Shown here in pieces: positions 39,383 to 47,570 of a DNA stretch of 64,000 nt. The notes beneath the pieces were generated by a model. The model saw nothing but the letters and a program-made list of their open reading frames with translations, had not been told where the DNA came from and did not search any database. The translations under genes and the position numbers were made by a program. The stretch comes from Aliiroseovarius sediminilitoris (lineage in GTDB: Bacteria; Pseudomonadota; Alphaproteobacteria; Rhodobacterales; Rhodobacteraceae), in NCBI RefSeq assembly GCF_900109955.1, contig NZ_FOJB01000001.1, positions 372,001 through 436,000 of the forward strand, in the 5' to 3' direction. Every line of letters begins with the position of its first letter. Position 1 is the stretch's first letter.

Positions 39383-39753
39383 GTGTTTCTCCTCGCAGAG
39401 AAGGCCATGGACACTTGCGCAAATACGCATGTTTCACTAGGCGTTGTCTCTGCAACTTCCTTTGTTGCACCCGTGTGGCGGCTTGATGCGAGCACTACTT
39501 CGTCTTGCCGTCACACACCTGTCTCCCAAGCATCGGCTCAGCAGGCAGAAAGAGCCTCGCTGCACTGCGGCGGACTTTGCAACACTGCAAGGGTCGTAGC
39601 GCTGCAATTATTAACGTGTGCTGCAACTTTCAGCACAATGACTCGCGAAAGCTCATTTTTCACGCAGTAGAGGTTTGGTGGGTGCCAGATGTCAGATTTC
39701 GATGGTCTTAAACGCGTATGTGGCAAGAAATATGGGTACCTCTGATAAACGAG
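39383..39753. promoter_or_regulatory. divergent control region between urtA and ureD
   Basis: This stretch separates the transporter operon (minus) from the urease operon (plus). It holds a cluster of TGCA-centred elements: CTGCACTGCGG (39560-39570), the perfect repeat TTGCA-ACAC-TGCAA (39577-39590), a CTGCAA half-site (39602) and the perfect repeat GTGCTG-N7-CAGCAC (39618-39636). These look like operator sites. No clear sigma-54 promoter (TGGCAC-N5-TTGC) was seen, although nitrogen control would be expected. Confidence 0.5.
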
Positions 39754-39826
39754 ATGTCCCATCAACCGGCCCACGCACATAAAGCATCCTGAAGCGACAC
39801 AGATCCAGCCGCGCGCCATCGGCGGC

Positions 39827-40600
39827 GTGAATCTCACTGTTGTAGCTGCGGGGACGCAAACCCGTTTGCGCAATCTTAGGCAATCGGGCTCTTTGAAATG
39901 CTTGTTCCCGCGCAAAGCTGAGGGTGGGTGCGAAGCCGTTTTGGTAAACACCGCAGGCGGCGTGACCGGAGGAGACCGGTTTACAGTTGCTGCAACGGCG
40001 CAAACAGATGCTCACTTAACCATCACGACCCAAGCATCCGAACGCGCTTATGCAAGTGTGGGTGAAGATAGCGGGCACATCACAAGCGCCCTGACCGTCA
40101 AAAGCGGCGGTCATCTGAACTGGCTTCCGCAAGAAACGATCCTGTTTAACAATTGCCATCTAAAGCGATCCCTCCATGTCGCGCTGGAACAAGGCGCGTC
40201 TGCGTTAATTTGTGAGCCGGTGATCTTCGGGCGGGCGCTGATGGGAGAGCAACTTTCCAACGCGCAGTTTGAAGATCGGGTGGAAATCACACGAAACGGC
40301 AAACCTGTTTTTCTGGACCAAGTTAGGTTGCGCGCCAACATCGAGAATACATTGTCGCGTCCTCACATCGCGGGCAGCAACCGCGCCATGGTGTCTTTGG
40401 TCTACATCGCGCCGGACGCAGAAGCCCGCTTGACGACGATACGGAGTTTGCTGCCAGAAACTGGCGCCGCAAGTCTGATCCAAGAAGACCAACTGGTGTG
40501 CCGGATACTCGCACCCGATGGATACCTGCTGCGCAAGCATCTGCTACCAGCCCTTAACCTCCTGACACGCAATCAACTGCCTAAATGCTGGATAATCTGA
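39827..40600 (+). CDS. ureD: urease accessory protein UreD (start uncertain, possible frameshift)
   Basis: UreD (UreH) helps load nickel into apo-urease with UreF and UreG. The core is clear: [60 protein letters not shown], and [20 protein letters not shown] at the end. A GTG at 39827 gives 257 residues, shorter than usual. Upstream in the same frame lies QIQPRAIGG, which resembles the conserved UreD N-terminus, but there is no standard start codon before the in-frame stop at 39746. An ATG at 39754 in another frame reads MSHQPAHAHKAS and stops at 39790; one base removed there would join both parts. Confidence 0.88.
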   Translation: MNLTVVAAGTQTRLRNLRQSGSLKCLFPRKAEGGCEAVLVNTAGGVTGGDRFTVAATAQTDAHLTITTQASERAYASVGEDSGHITSALTVKSGGHLNWLPQETILFNNCHLKRSLHVALEQGASALICEPVIFGRALMGEQLSNAQFEDRVEITRNGKPVFLDQVRLRANIENTLSRPHIAGSNRAMVSLVYIAPDAEARLTTIRSLLPETGAASLIQEDQLVCRILAPDGYLLRKHLLPALNLLTRNQLPKCWII

Positions 40601-40601
40601 C

Positions 40602-40904
40602 ATGAACCTAACTCCCCGAGAAAAGGACAAGCTGCTCGTTGCCATGGCCGCCGAGGTCGCGCGCAAACGGCTGTCCCGTGGCGTGAAGCTCAACCATCCT
40701 GAAGCCATCGCCTTGATCACGGATGCAGTGGTCGAAGGCGCGCGCGACGGACGGTCGGTCGCTGACATGATGGAGGCCGGTGCTGAAATCGTTTCACGCA
40801 ATCAATGCATGGATGGGATCGCCGAGATGATCCACGAAATCCAGGTCGAGGCTACGTTTCCAGACGGAACAAAGCTCGTCACCGTTCACAACCCCATTCG
40901 CTAA
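40602..40904 (+). CDS. ureA: urease gamma subunit
   Basis: A 100-residue structural subunit with [40 protein letters not shown] and [18 protein letters not shown], which is the diagnostic UreA set. It joins UreB and UreC in the urease trimer. The gene starts 1 base after the ureD stop. Confidence 0.98.
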   Translation: MNLTPREKDKLLVAMAAEVARKRLSRGVKLNHPEAIALITDAVVEGARDGRSVADMMEAGAEIVSRNQCMDGIAEMIHEIQVEATFPDGTKLVTVHNPIR

Positions 40905-40914
40905 GGAGAATCCA

Positions 40915-41085
40915 ATGCGCAACCTTGCTGCTCTTCTGCTCACCTCAACGCCCGCATTCGCACATGCTGATCGACTGCCTCATGCCCATGGGTCTGAAGC
41001 CTATTGGGTTGCTGCTGGCGTCATTGTGATCGCGCTCGCAGGACTGGGCATATTTCGACTGCAAAAACTGCGTGCCAGCAAATGA
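40915..41085 (+). CDS. small His-rich membrane protein encoded inside the urease operon
   Basis: A 56-residue open frame begins at ATG 40915, after the ribosome site TAAGGAGAA, and ends in a TGA that overlaps the ureB start (ATGA). It encodes a signal-like N-terminus ([16 protein letters not shown]), a short His-rich stretch ([10 protein letters not shown]) and one membrane helix ([18 protein letters not shown]) with a basic end. If the first segment is cleaved, the His-rich part would face the periplasm. A nickel or metal-related role is a guess from context. I do not recognise a named family. Tight spacing and a good ribosome site make it a likely real gene. Confidence 0.7.
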   Translation: MRNLAALLLTSTPAFAHADRLPHAHGSEAYWVAAGVIVIALAGLGIFRLQKLRASK

Positions 41086-41387
41086 TCCCCGGAGAGCTGT
41101 TTCCTGCCGCGGGTGAAATTACCCTGAATGCGGATCGCGAAGCGATCACGCTGATGGTCGCCAATACCGGGGACCGCCCGGTGCAAGTCGGCAGTCATTA
41201 TCACTTTGCAGAAAGCAACACGGCGTTGGATTTCGACCGCGATGCGGCGCATGGCATGCGGCTTGATATTGCGGCCGGTACTGCCGTTCGGTTCGAACCG
41301 GGTCAGCGGCGCGAAGTAAACCTTATCCCCTTTTCCGGTGGTCGAAAGATATTTGGGTTTAACCAAAAAGTTATGGGAGCACTCTGA
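41082..41387 (+). CDS. ureB: urease beta subunit
   Basis: A 101-residue structural subunit with [40 protein letters not shown] and [20 protein letters not shown], typical of UreB. The ATG at 41082 overlaps the stop of the small upstream ORF by 4 bases; the open frame further up is not UreB-like. It overlaps ureC by one base. Confidence 0.97.
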   Translation: MIPGELFPAAGEITLNADREAITLMVANTGDRPVQVGSHYHFAESNTALDFDRDAAHGMRLDIAAGTAVRFEPGQRREVNLIPFSGGRKIFGFNQKVMGAL

Positions 41388-43129
41388 TGCCCGCCACGAT
41401 TTCCCGCGCTGACTATGCCGCCATGTTTGGCCCGACCACGGGGGACAAACTGCGACTGGCTGACACCGATTTGGTCATCGAGGTTGAACGCGATCTGACC
41501 GCCGATTTGGCGGCCGGTCAGGGCAATCAACCGCTTTACGGGGAAGAGGTGAAATTCGGCGGCGGCAAAGTGATCCGCGACGGGATGGGGCAGGCTCAGA
41601 CCACACGTGCCCAAGGCGCGGTGGATACGGTGATCACCAATGCGCTGATCGTTGACCACACGGGGATCTACAAGGCAGATGTGGGTCTGAAAGACGGACG
41701 TATTGCCGGAATTGGCAAGGCGGGCAACCCGGATACGCAGCCGGGTGTGAACATCATCGTCGGACCGGGCACCGAGGCCATCGCAGGCGAGGGTCGCATC
41801 CTTACGGCTGGTGGTTTCGACAGCCATATCCATTTCATTTGCCCACAACAGATCGAAGACGCGTTGCACTCGGGCCTCACCACCATGTTGGGTGGTGGAA
41901 CGGGTCCGGCCCATGGAACGCTTGCCACCACCTGCACACCAGGACCGTGGCACATCGGGCGGATGCTTCAAGCTGCGGACGCCTTCCCGATGAACCTAGC
42001 GTTTGCCGGAAAGGGGAATGCGTCGTTGCCGGCCGCTTTGGAAGAACAAGTGCTGGGCGGGGCCTGCGCGCTGAAGCTGCACGAAGACTGGGGCACAACG
42101 CCGGGCGCGATTGATTGCTGCCTGTCCGTGGCCGATGCCATGGATGTGCAGGTGATGATTCACACGGATACGCTGAATGAAAGCGGGTTTGTTGAAAACA
42201 CCGTTGCCGCCATGAAAGGGCGCACGATTCATGCCTTCCACACCGAAGGCGCAGGCGGCGGGCACGCGCCGGACATCATCAAAATATGTGGCGAAGACCA
42301 CGTGCTGCCATCCTCGACCAACCCAACGCGTCCCTTTACCGTGAACACGCTTGAAGAGCATCTGGACATGCTGATGGTCTGCCACCATCTGGACAAATCG
42401 ATCCCTGAAGACGTCGCCTTCGCCGAAAGCCGGATCCGTCGCGAGACCATCGCAGCAGAAGATATTCTGCATGACATGGGCGCGTTCTCGATCATCGCGT
42501 CCGACAGCCAGGCGATGGGCCGCGTGGGTGAGGTGCTGATCCGCACGTGGCAAACTGCTGACAAGATGAAGAAACAGCGCGGGCGGCTCTCGGAAGAGAC
42601 CGGAGACAACGACAATTTCCGGGTTCGCCGGTATGTGGCGAAATACACGATCAATCCGGCAATCGCACACGGGATCGGGCGCGAAATCGGGTCGATTGAA
42701 GTCGGCAAACGCGCAGATCTGGTCCTTTGGAGCCCTGCGTTCTTTGGTGTGAAGCCCGAAATGGTGCTGATCGGCGGCACGATTGCCATGGCACAAATGG
42801 GCGACCCGAATGCTTCGATCCCAACACCACAGCCCGTATATTCCCGGCCCATGTTTGGCGCCTATGGACGATCCGTTGAGAACTCGGCCGTTTGCTTTGT
42901 AAGCGAAGCTGCACAGACTTCGGGCATCCGCTCTGCTCTGGGATTGGCCAAGCAAACCGTCGCCGTGCAAAACACCCGGAACATCGGGAAAAAGGACCTG
43001 ATGCTCAACCACGCGACGCCTGAAATTGAAGTGAACCCCGAAACATATGAAGTGCGTGCAGACGGCGAACTTCTGACTTGCCAACCCGCCGAGACCCTGC
43101 CGATGGCGCAACGGTACTTTCTGTTCTGA
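41387..43129 (+). CDS. ureC: urease alpha (catalytic) subunit
   Basis: A 580-residue nickel hydrolase that splits urea to ammonia and carbamate. Metal-site and active-site features: [20 protein letters not shown], the carbamylated Lys in [54 protein letters not shown] and the catalytic His in [20 protein letters not shown]. The length is slightly above the usual 567-570. Overlap with ureB and ureE is one base each. Confidence 0.98.
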   Translation: MPATISRADYAAMFGPTTGDKLRLADTDLVIEVERDLTADLAAGQGNQPLYGEEVKFGGGKVIRDGMGQAQTTRAQGAVDTVITNALIVDHTGIYKADVGLKDGRIAGIGKAGNPDTQPGVNIIVGPGTEAIAGEGRILTAGGFDSHIHFICPQQIEDALHSGLTTMLGGGTGPAHGTLATTCTPGPWHIGRMLQAADAFPMNLAFAGKGNASLPAALEEQVLGGACALKLHEDWGTTPGAIDCCLSVADAMDVQVMIHTDTLNESGFVENTVAAMKGRTIHAFHTEGAGGGHAPDIIKICGEDHVLPSSTNPTRPFTVNTLEEHLDMLMVCHHLDKSIPEDVAFAESRIRRETIAAEDILHDMGAFSIIASDSQAMGRVGEVLIRTWQTADKMKKQRGRLSEETGDNDNFRVRRYVAKYTINPAIAHGIGREIGSIEVGKRADLVLWSPAFFGVKPEMVLIGGTIAMAQMGDPNASIPTPQPVYSRPMFGAYGRSVENSAVCFVSEAAQTSGIRSALGLAKQTVAVQNTRNIGKKDLMLNHATPEIEVNPETYEVRADGELLTCQPAETLPMAQRYFLF

Positions 43130-43566
43130 TGTCGCTTCCTGTTTGTCATAAGATTGAACACAGCCACCACGCGGATGACCGCGTGACGCTTGACTATGAA
43201 GGCCGTTTCCTGCGCAGAAAGGTGCTGACGACTGACGGTGGTATCCGGTTTCTTGTCGATCTCAGCCAGACCACCTCTGTCAATCAAAGCGACGCCTTTG
43301 TTCTAGAAGATGGCCGGTTGATTCAGGTGGTGCCAGCCGCCGAAGATCTGTTGGAAGTCACGGGCGATCTGATCCGGCTTGCCTGGCATATCGGCAACCG
43401 TCACATGCCCTGCCAGATCGAAGCCGACCGGCTTTTGATCCAGCGCGACCATGTGATCCGGGACATGCTTGGGAAGCTCGGGGCCGATGTCTGCGAGGTG
43501 CATGAACCCTTCACACCAGAAGGGGGCGCCTATGGACATGGACGCACTCATGCCCATGCGCATTGA
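43129..43566 (+). CDS. ureE: urease accessory protein UreE (nickel chaperone)
   Basis: A 145-residue nickel carrier. The N-terminal domain has DRVTLDYEGRFLRRKVLTTD and FLVDLSQTTSV; the C-terminal part has HIGNRHMPCQIEADRLLIQR with metal-binding His, and a short His tail in HGRTHAHAH. Start ATG 43129 overlaps the ureC stop by one base. The 3' end overlaps ureF by 35 bases. Confidence 0.93.
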   Translation: MSLPVCHKIEHSHHADDRVTLDYEGRFLRRKVLTTDGGIRFLVDLSQTTSVNQSDAFVLEDGRLIQVVPAAEDLLEVTGDLIRLAWHIGNRHMPCQIEADRLLIQRDHVIRDMLGKLGADVCEVHEPFTPEGGAYGHGRTHAHAH

Positions 43567-44200
43567 CCAGCTTCTAACCCTCACTCAATGGCTTTCGCCC
43601 GCCTTTCCCGTCGGGACATTTGCTTATTCCCACGGGTTGGAGGCCGCTGTGGACCAAGGCTGGATCCGGGATGCAGCGGGGCTTGAGGGTTGGCTGAAGG
43701 ATGTGGCCGAATACGGCGGCGGGTCATCCGATGCGCTGTTTCTAAATGCGGCCTATAATGCCGAAAACCACGAGGCGCTTTATCACATCGATGCCACCGC
43801 CCGCGCCTTTGCCCCGTCGAAAGAAAGACTGCTTGAGACCGAAGCACAGGGGCGGGCATTTTGCGATGTGACCGCCGCCCTTTGGGGCGACATGCCGATG
43901 CTGTTGACCTATCCCGTGGCGCTTGGTTTCGCCGCTGCGCGCGAGGAGCTTCCCGCAGCGCAAACCACGCAACTGTATATGCAAGCGCTGCTATCGAACT
44001 TGATCGCAGCAGGGCAGCGGCTTTTGCCCGTCGGTCAGACCGAGGGGCAGGCCATCCTCAAGCGATTGACGCCGCTTTGTGTCCGGGTCGCAAAGGCCCA
44101 TGCACATGGTGATCTGAACCACCTTAGCAGCACCGCTTTCCTTACAGATGTCGCCTCGATGAAGCACGAAACCCAATACTCAAGGATATTCCGCACATGA
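43532..44200 (+). CDS. ureF: urease accessory protein UreF
   Basis: A 222-residue protein with [20 protein letters not shown] and [20 protein letters not shown], the UreF signature. It acts with UreD and UreG in nickel insertion and is thought to gate GTP hydrolysis. The ATG at 43532 follows AAGGGGG with about 6-base spacing, and lies inside the His tail of ureE. It overlaps ureG by 4 bases. Confidence 0.94.
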   Translation: MDMDALMPMRIDQLLTLTQWLSPAFPVGTFAYSHGLEAAVDQGWIRDAAGLEGWLKDVAEYGGGSSDALFLNAAYNAENHEALYHIDATARAFAPSKERLLETEAQGRAFCDVTAALWGDMPMLLTYPVALGFAAAREELPAAQTTQLYMQALLSNLIAAGQRLLPVGQTEGQAILKRLTPLCVRVAKAHAHGDLNHLSSTAFLTDVASMKHETQYSRIFRT

Positions 44201-44817
44201 CCAGCCCGAACGGCCCCCTGCGTATCGGAATAGGCGGCCCCGTAGGCGCGGGGAAGACAACATTAACGGCGGCGCTGTGCGAGCAGTTGCGCGACCAGCA
44301 TTCGATCGCGGTCGTCACAAATGACATTTACACGCAGGAGGATGCAGAAGCGCTGATGCGCCTGCAGGTCCTACCGTCGGATCGCGTAGTAGGGGTCGAA
44401 ACAGGGGGCTGCCCTCACACCGCGATCCGAGAGGACGCGTCGATCAACCTTGCGGCCATTGCGGACCTCGTCGACAAGCATCCCGATCTTGAGATTGTCC
44501 TGATCGAAAGCGGAGGCGACAATCTCTCGGCCACCTTCAGCCCAGAGCTTGCCGATTTGACAATCTACGTGATCGACGTGGCTGCAGGAGAGGAAATCCC
44601 CCGAAAAGGCGGCCCCGCAATCACACGATCAGACATTCTGATCATCAACAAAACAGACCTCGCACCTTATGTAGGTGCTGATCTGGCGGTGATGGAGCGA
44701 GACGCCAAAAAGATGCGTGGCGCGCGCCCCTTTGTCTTTTGTAAGCTGCGTCATGATAACGGTATTGATACGGTTCTTAACTACATTTTCGAAATGGGTG
44801 GCCTTCGGCGCAACTGA
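44197..44817 (+). CDS. ureG: urease accessory GTPase UreG
   Basis: A 206-residue SIMIBI GTPase. The P-loop reads [20 protein letters not shown], followed by [15 protein letters not shown], the nickel-binding CPH motif in [20 protein letters not shown] and the base-recognition NKTD in [15 protein letters not shown]. It supplies energy for nickel insertion. It is the last gene of the urease operon. Confidence 0.98.
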   Translation: MTSPNGPLRIGIGGPVGAGKTTLTAALCEQLRDQHSIAVVTNDIYTQEDAEALMRLQVLPSDRVVGVETGGCPHTAIREDASINLAAIADLVDKHPDLEIVLIESGGDNLSATFSPELADLTIYVIDVAAGEEIPRKGGPAITRSDILIINKTDLAPYVGADLAVMERDAKKMRGARPFVFCKLRHDNGIDTVLNYIFEMGGLRRN

Positions 44818-44883
44818 TTTGGCTTGAAATTTGCGACTTCAGAAAAAACTCTAGCCCGAGAATTACGGCGGTCAAAAGCAATG

Positions 44884-45100
44884 ATGGATCTCAAAAACAA
44901 CCGGGATACGATCTGGAGTCGGATGCGCAGCCCGGAGATGTTCCGGTGCTCCTTCCTGTTCTCAAGTAGGTTCCACGACAGGCCGCATATATTGCCACGG
45001 CAGTATGCGCGGCTTGTTCGGGATTGGGTGTCGGCGATTGACCTCGATCCGACGGGATCGGGCACGTATTCTATGTGACGCACAAAAGAGGCGCTGAGCA
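44884..45100 (+). pseudogene. tyrosine recombinase/integrase remnant
   Basis: Between ureG and the LysR gene the translated plus strand reads SSRFHDRPHILPRQYARLVR then DWVSAIDLDPTGSGTYSM, followed by a TGA and RTK. This resembles the C-terminal half of short tyrosine recombinases (GRFHERPHISTRQYARxVRDW, GTHSMRRTK). The box II arginine region is broken by the TGA at 45076-45078, and the catalytic N-terminal and final parts are missing or eroded. I rely on recollection of the family, so the identity is likely rather than certain. Confidence 0.6.
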
Positions 45101-45255
45101 AAGAGCCTATGACCAACTGCACGACATTACAGCCATGCCAGCAAGCAGATGCCCATAGCGCGCGTTCTGGGCATCCTCCATCCCAGATTTACACGCTCCG
45201 AAGGGCCCTTCCGGTTTCCGTTGTATTTTCCGTCGCTGTTCACCCTTCTGAAACT
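45101..45255. other. non-coding region beyond the integrase remnant
   Basis: The rest of the 438-base gap between the convergent ureG and LysR genes shows no gene that I can support. It may hold further eroded integrase sequence and the transcript ends of both operons. Confidence 0.4.
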
Positions 45256-46188
45256 TTAGTCGGAACCCTTCGCCCGTGACCCTATAGCTTGATTGTCAGC
45301 GACATCCCGAAACCGGCGTACCAGAAAATCAACAAACGCGCGTGTTTTGGGGGCAAGGTTGCGTCTCTCAGCAAACATCACGACGATGTCTGTACTAGGT
45401 GGTGAGTATTCAGGCATGACATGGACCAGCTCGCCTGACTGGAACTTCTGATCGGTCAAATATCGAGGCAATCTTGCGATCCCGATTCCAGCGAGCGTTG
45501 CATGCAAAATAACGTCAGTGCTGTTCCCGTCAAAGTTACCTTGTGCTTCAAAATCCTGCCCATAATCAGGTTCAACTGTGGTCCATGAATTTCGGCCGCT
45601 GTTCCCAGAGATCCTTAGACAATTGTGCTTAGCCAGTGCAGCAAAATCGGTCGGGATGCCCCGACGTTCGAGGTATGAGGGGGCTGCGCACAGTACGCGG
45701 CGACTGCACATAATACGACGGACTACCATATCGGGATTTTTGCGCTGTTCAGCAAAGCAAACTGCGGCATCAAATCCTTCACTTTGCAAATCGACTTCTT
45801 GATCAGTCAGGACCAACGAAATCTGGACTTCCGGGTATTCTTCCATGAATTCCGGTAACACCCGGATAAGTTGGGATTTACCAAATGCGACGGTGCACGC
45901 AATCCTGAGTATTCCGCGCGGGATGCCGTCGAGATTTGATATGAGCGCCTCGGCTTCCTTGAATTTGTCGGCCATCGCCTTGCATTTTTCGTAGAATTCT
46001 TTGCCTTCCTGTGTCGGTGAAACGCCCGTCCTAGTTCTGTTCAGCAATCGGTAGTGAACTTGATCCTCAAGAAACCCTATCTGCTTGCTAACTGCAGACG
46101 GCGTCTGTCCCATAGACCGTGCAGCGGCAGAGATACTCCCTTGCTCAACGACATTCGCAAAGATCAACATTTGTGCCGATATGTCCAT
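45256..46188 (-). CDS. LysR-family transcriptional regulator
   Basis: A 310-residue regulator. The N-terminal winged helix reads MDISAQMLIFANVVEQGSIS then AAARSMGQTPSAVSKQIGFL, and the effector domain begins near residue 90 (GILRIACTVAFGKSQLIRVL). It shares features of the DsdC/AaeR-like branch (RRIMCSRRVLCAAPSYLERRG). It is divergent from the two DUF1127 genes, and two CTGCANTGCAG palindromes lie between. Target genes are unknown; self-control and control of the DUF1127 pair are likely from position. Confidence 0.9.
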   Translation of the reverse strand: MDISAQMLIFANVVEQGSISAAARSMGQTPSAVSKQIGFLEDQVHYRLLNRTRTGVSPTQEGKEFYEKCKAMADKFKEAEALISNLDGIPRGILRIACTVAFGKSQLIRVLPEFMEEYPEVQISLVLTDQEVDLQSEGFDAAVCFAEQRKNPDMVVRRIMCSRRVLCAAPSYLERRGIPTDFAALAKHNCLRISGNSGRNSWTTVEPDYGQDFEAQGNFDGNSTDVILHATLAGIGIARLPRYLTDQKFQSGELVHVMPEYSPPSTDIVVMFAERRNLAPKTRAFVDFLVRRFRDVADNQAIGSRAKGSD

Positions 46189-46270
46189 TACACCTCTCCG
46201 ACCTGTTCCGACGTGGCACGGGTCCTATGCCAAATCGACTAATTGCGAGTGCTACCAAACGAGCGTATTC

Positions 46271-46302
46271 CTGCAGTGCAGCATAATTTCTGCAATGCAG
46301 CA
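46271..46302. promoter_or_regulatory. tandem CTGCA(G/A)TGCAGCA operator-like repeats
   Basis: Two copies of a 13-base motif (46271-46283 and 46290-46302) are spaced 19 bases apart, close to two helical turns. Each contains the 11-base palindrome CTGCANTGCAG. They lie 17-48 bases before the first DUF1127 start and 83-114 bases from the divergent LysR start. That placement suits repression or activation by the adjacent LysR protein. Confidence 0.6.
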
Positions 46303-46319
46303 ATAGACGAGGTGCTATC

Positions 46320-46544
46320 ATGGCAATTACAAGCTCAACGAGTTGGACGGATGCCATCTTTGACGCCGGCCGCGCGTTTTTTCATCACAAACGCAATCAA
46401 TTGCGAAAAGTCTTCGCCAGGCGCAGAGGCTATCGCACAACCTATCATGAGCTTTCAGTTCTCAGTGACCGCGACCTCAGAGACCTGGGAATTCCGCGCA
46501 ACAGAATTAAGGAACTGGCAAGGGAAGCGATTCATGACTGCTAG
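46320..46544 (+). CDS. DUF1127 small protein (first of two)
   Basis: A 74-residue basic protein starting MAITSSTSWTDAIFDAGRAF. The C-terminal part TTYHELSVLSDRDLRDLGIP then RNRIKELARE is the DUF1127 motif. DUF1127 proteins in alphaproteobacteria are small, Arg-rich, RNA-binding or regulatory factors in several systems, including phosphate and carbon metabolism control. An AGGTGC site precedes the start. It overlaps the second DUF1127 gene by 11 bases. Confidence 0.85.
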   Translation: MAITSSTSWTDAIFDAGRAFFHHKRNQLRKVFARRRGYRTTYHELSVLSDRDLRDLGIPRNRIKELAREAIHDC

Positions 46545-46803
46545 ATCTCAAGGGGCTAGGTCTGATCGCGGTTTCGCCACCATCACGGCATATCTCATGT
46601 CGAAATCGCTGTATGAGCTTCACTTGGTGACTGTGAGGATTGGCAGCAAAGCGCTGGCCAAAGCACACATTGCTTTGAAAGCCCTACAAATGACCCGGAT
46701 GCTGTCAACACTCTCAAAACTGAGTGATCATCAGCTCGCTCAGATTGGAATCACTCGATCCGACATACCCAGTTATGCGGAGAAACTGATGAAAGACGAT
46801 TAA
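46534..46803 (+). CDS. DUF1127-like small protein (second of two)
   Basis: An 89-residue protein. The ATG at 46534 follows AGGGAAG with 8-base spacing. The C-terminal half LSTLSKLSDHQLAQIGITRS then DIPSYAEKLM fits the DUF1127 motif (LSxLSDxxLxxIGITRxxI). The first 40 residues are a distinct N-terminal region. The 11-base overlap with the first gene points to translational coupling. A 13-bp hairpin ends the pair. Confidence 0.75.
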   Translation: MTARSQGARSDRGFATITAYLMSKSLYELHLVTVRIGSKALAKAHIALKALQMTRMLSTLSKLSDHQLAQIGITRSDIPSYAEKLMKDD

Positions 46804-46916
46804 AAAACAGGACGATAGGCCCGGAGAATACACGAAATGTGTTGGTTCTCACTCCTCCCAGAGTAAGCCAGCATTAGCGGCGGCGAAAAAAAACGACAGG
46901 GAGCGCCGAAGCAATG

Positions 46917-46952
46917 GGTCAGCATCTTCACTTCCACCCGAAGATGCTGACC
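46917..46952 (+). terminator. 13-bp hairpin after the DUF1127 pair
   Basis: GGTCAGCATCTTC and GAAGATGCTGACC pair perfectly around a 10-base loop, 113 bases after the second DUF1127 gene and 34 bases before the GNAT gene. The following TGATCCTTCTTGT is only modestly T-rich, so it may be a terminator or a processed mRNA end. Confidence 0.65.
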
Positions 46953-46985
46953 TGATCCTTCTTGTACAACTAAGAGGCTTTAGCG

Positions 46986-47570
46986 ATGCAACATAAGACA
47001 TACCCAGTAGATATGGGAGTTCGTCGTCTCCTTGCGATTGATCAAAAGGAAATCTGCGACCACTTCCAACGGCTCAGTATCCACGATCGGCAGGCGCGGT
47101 TTTGTGGGACAGTGAGTAACGATGCTGTCTCAAAATACGCGCGAAACATCTTTCGATACGATAGTATCGTGTGTGGTGCCTTTATAAATGGGCGGCTGCG
47201 AGGTGTCGCTGAACTTCACGGTTTTTTACTGTCTTGGCCTCCGGAAGCGGAGATAGCAATTTCTGTTGAATCTGAATGGCAAAACATCGGGATAGGAAAC
47301 GCAATTTTTGAACGCGTTCTTGCAATGGCTCAGAATCGAGGTGTCAGAACGATTCACATGACGTGTCTCAAAGAGAATAGCCGCATGAGGCATCTCGCCA
47401 CCAAGCACAACGCATTGCTCTCAATTGATCAAGACGCCACTGAAGCTGTTCTACATCCCTATTGGCCAACAATGACATCCATGACCAATGAGATCATCGG
47501 TGAAACTTGCGGCTTTGCACAGACAGTTTTTGAGCCGAACCGACAAAAAGTGTATCGGGCATATCTTTAA
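46986..47570 (+). CDS. GNAT-family N-acetyltransferase
   Basis: A 194-residue acetyltransferase. The acetyl-CoA loop reads ESEWQNIGIGNAIFERVLAM (Q-x2-G-x-G-like), after a central beta strand EAEIAISVE. N-terminal part IDQKEICDHFQRLSIHDRQA then RFCGTVSND resembles GNAT proteins that follow a stand-alone or fused acyl-CoA synthetase-like domain. Substrate is unknown. Base composition looks lower in GC than the urease and pha regions. Confidence 0.78.
   Translation: MQHKTYPVDMGVRRLLAIDQKEICDHFQRLSIHDRQARFCGTVSNDAVSKYARNIFRYDSIVCGAFINGRLRGVAELHGFLLSWPPEAEIAISVESEWQNIGIGNAIFERVLAMAQNRGVRTIHMTCLKENSRMRHLATKHNALLSIDQDATEAVLHPYWPTMTSMTNEIIGETCGFAQTVFEPNRQKVYRAYL

Noticed and set aside
39383-39753. 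Sigma-54 promoter between urtA and ureD
   Set aside because: Nitrogen control is plausible, but on both strands I found no sequence with GG-N10-GC in a convincing TGGCAC-N5-TTGC context.
41996-43111. 371-codon frame opposite ureC
   Set aside because: Antisense shadow of ureC; composition follows ureC codon structure and no domain is recognisable.
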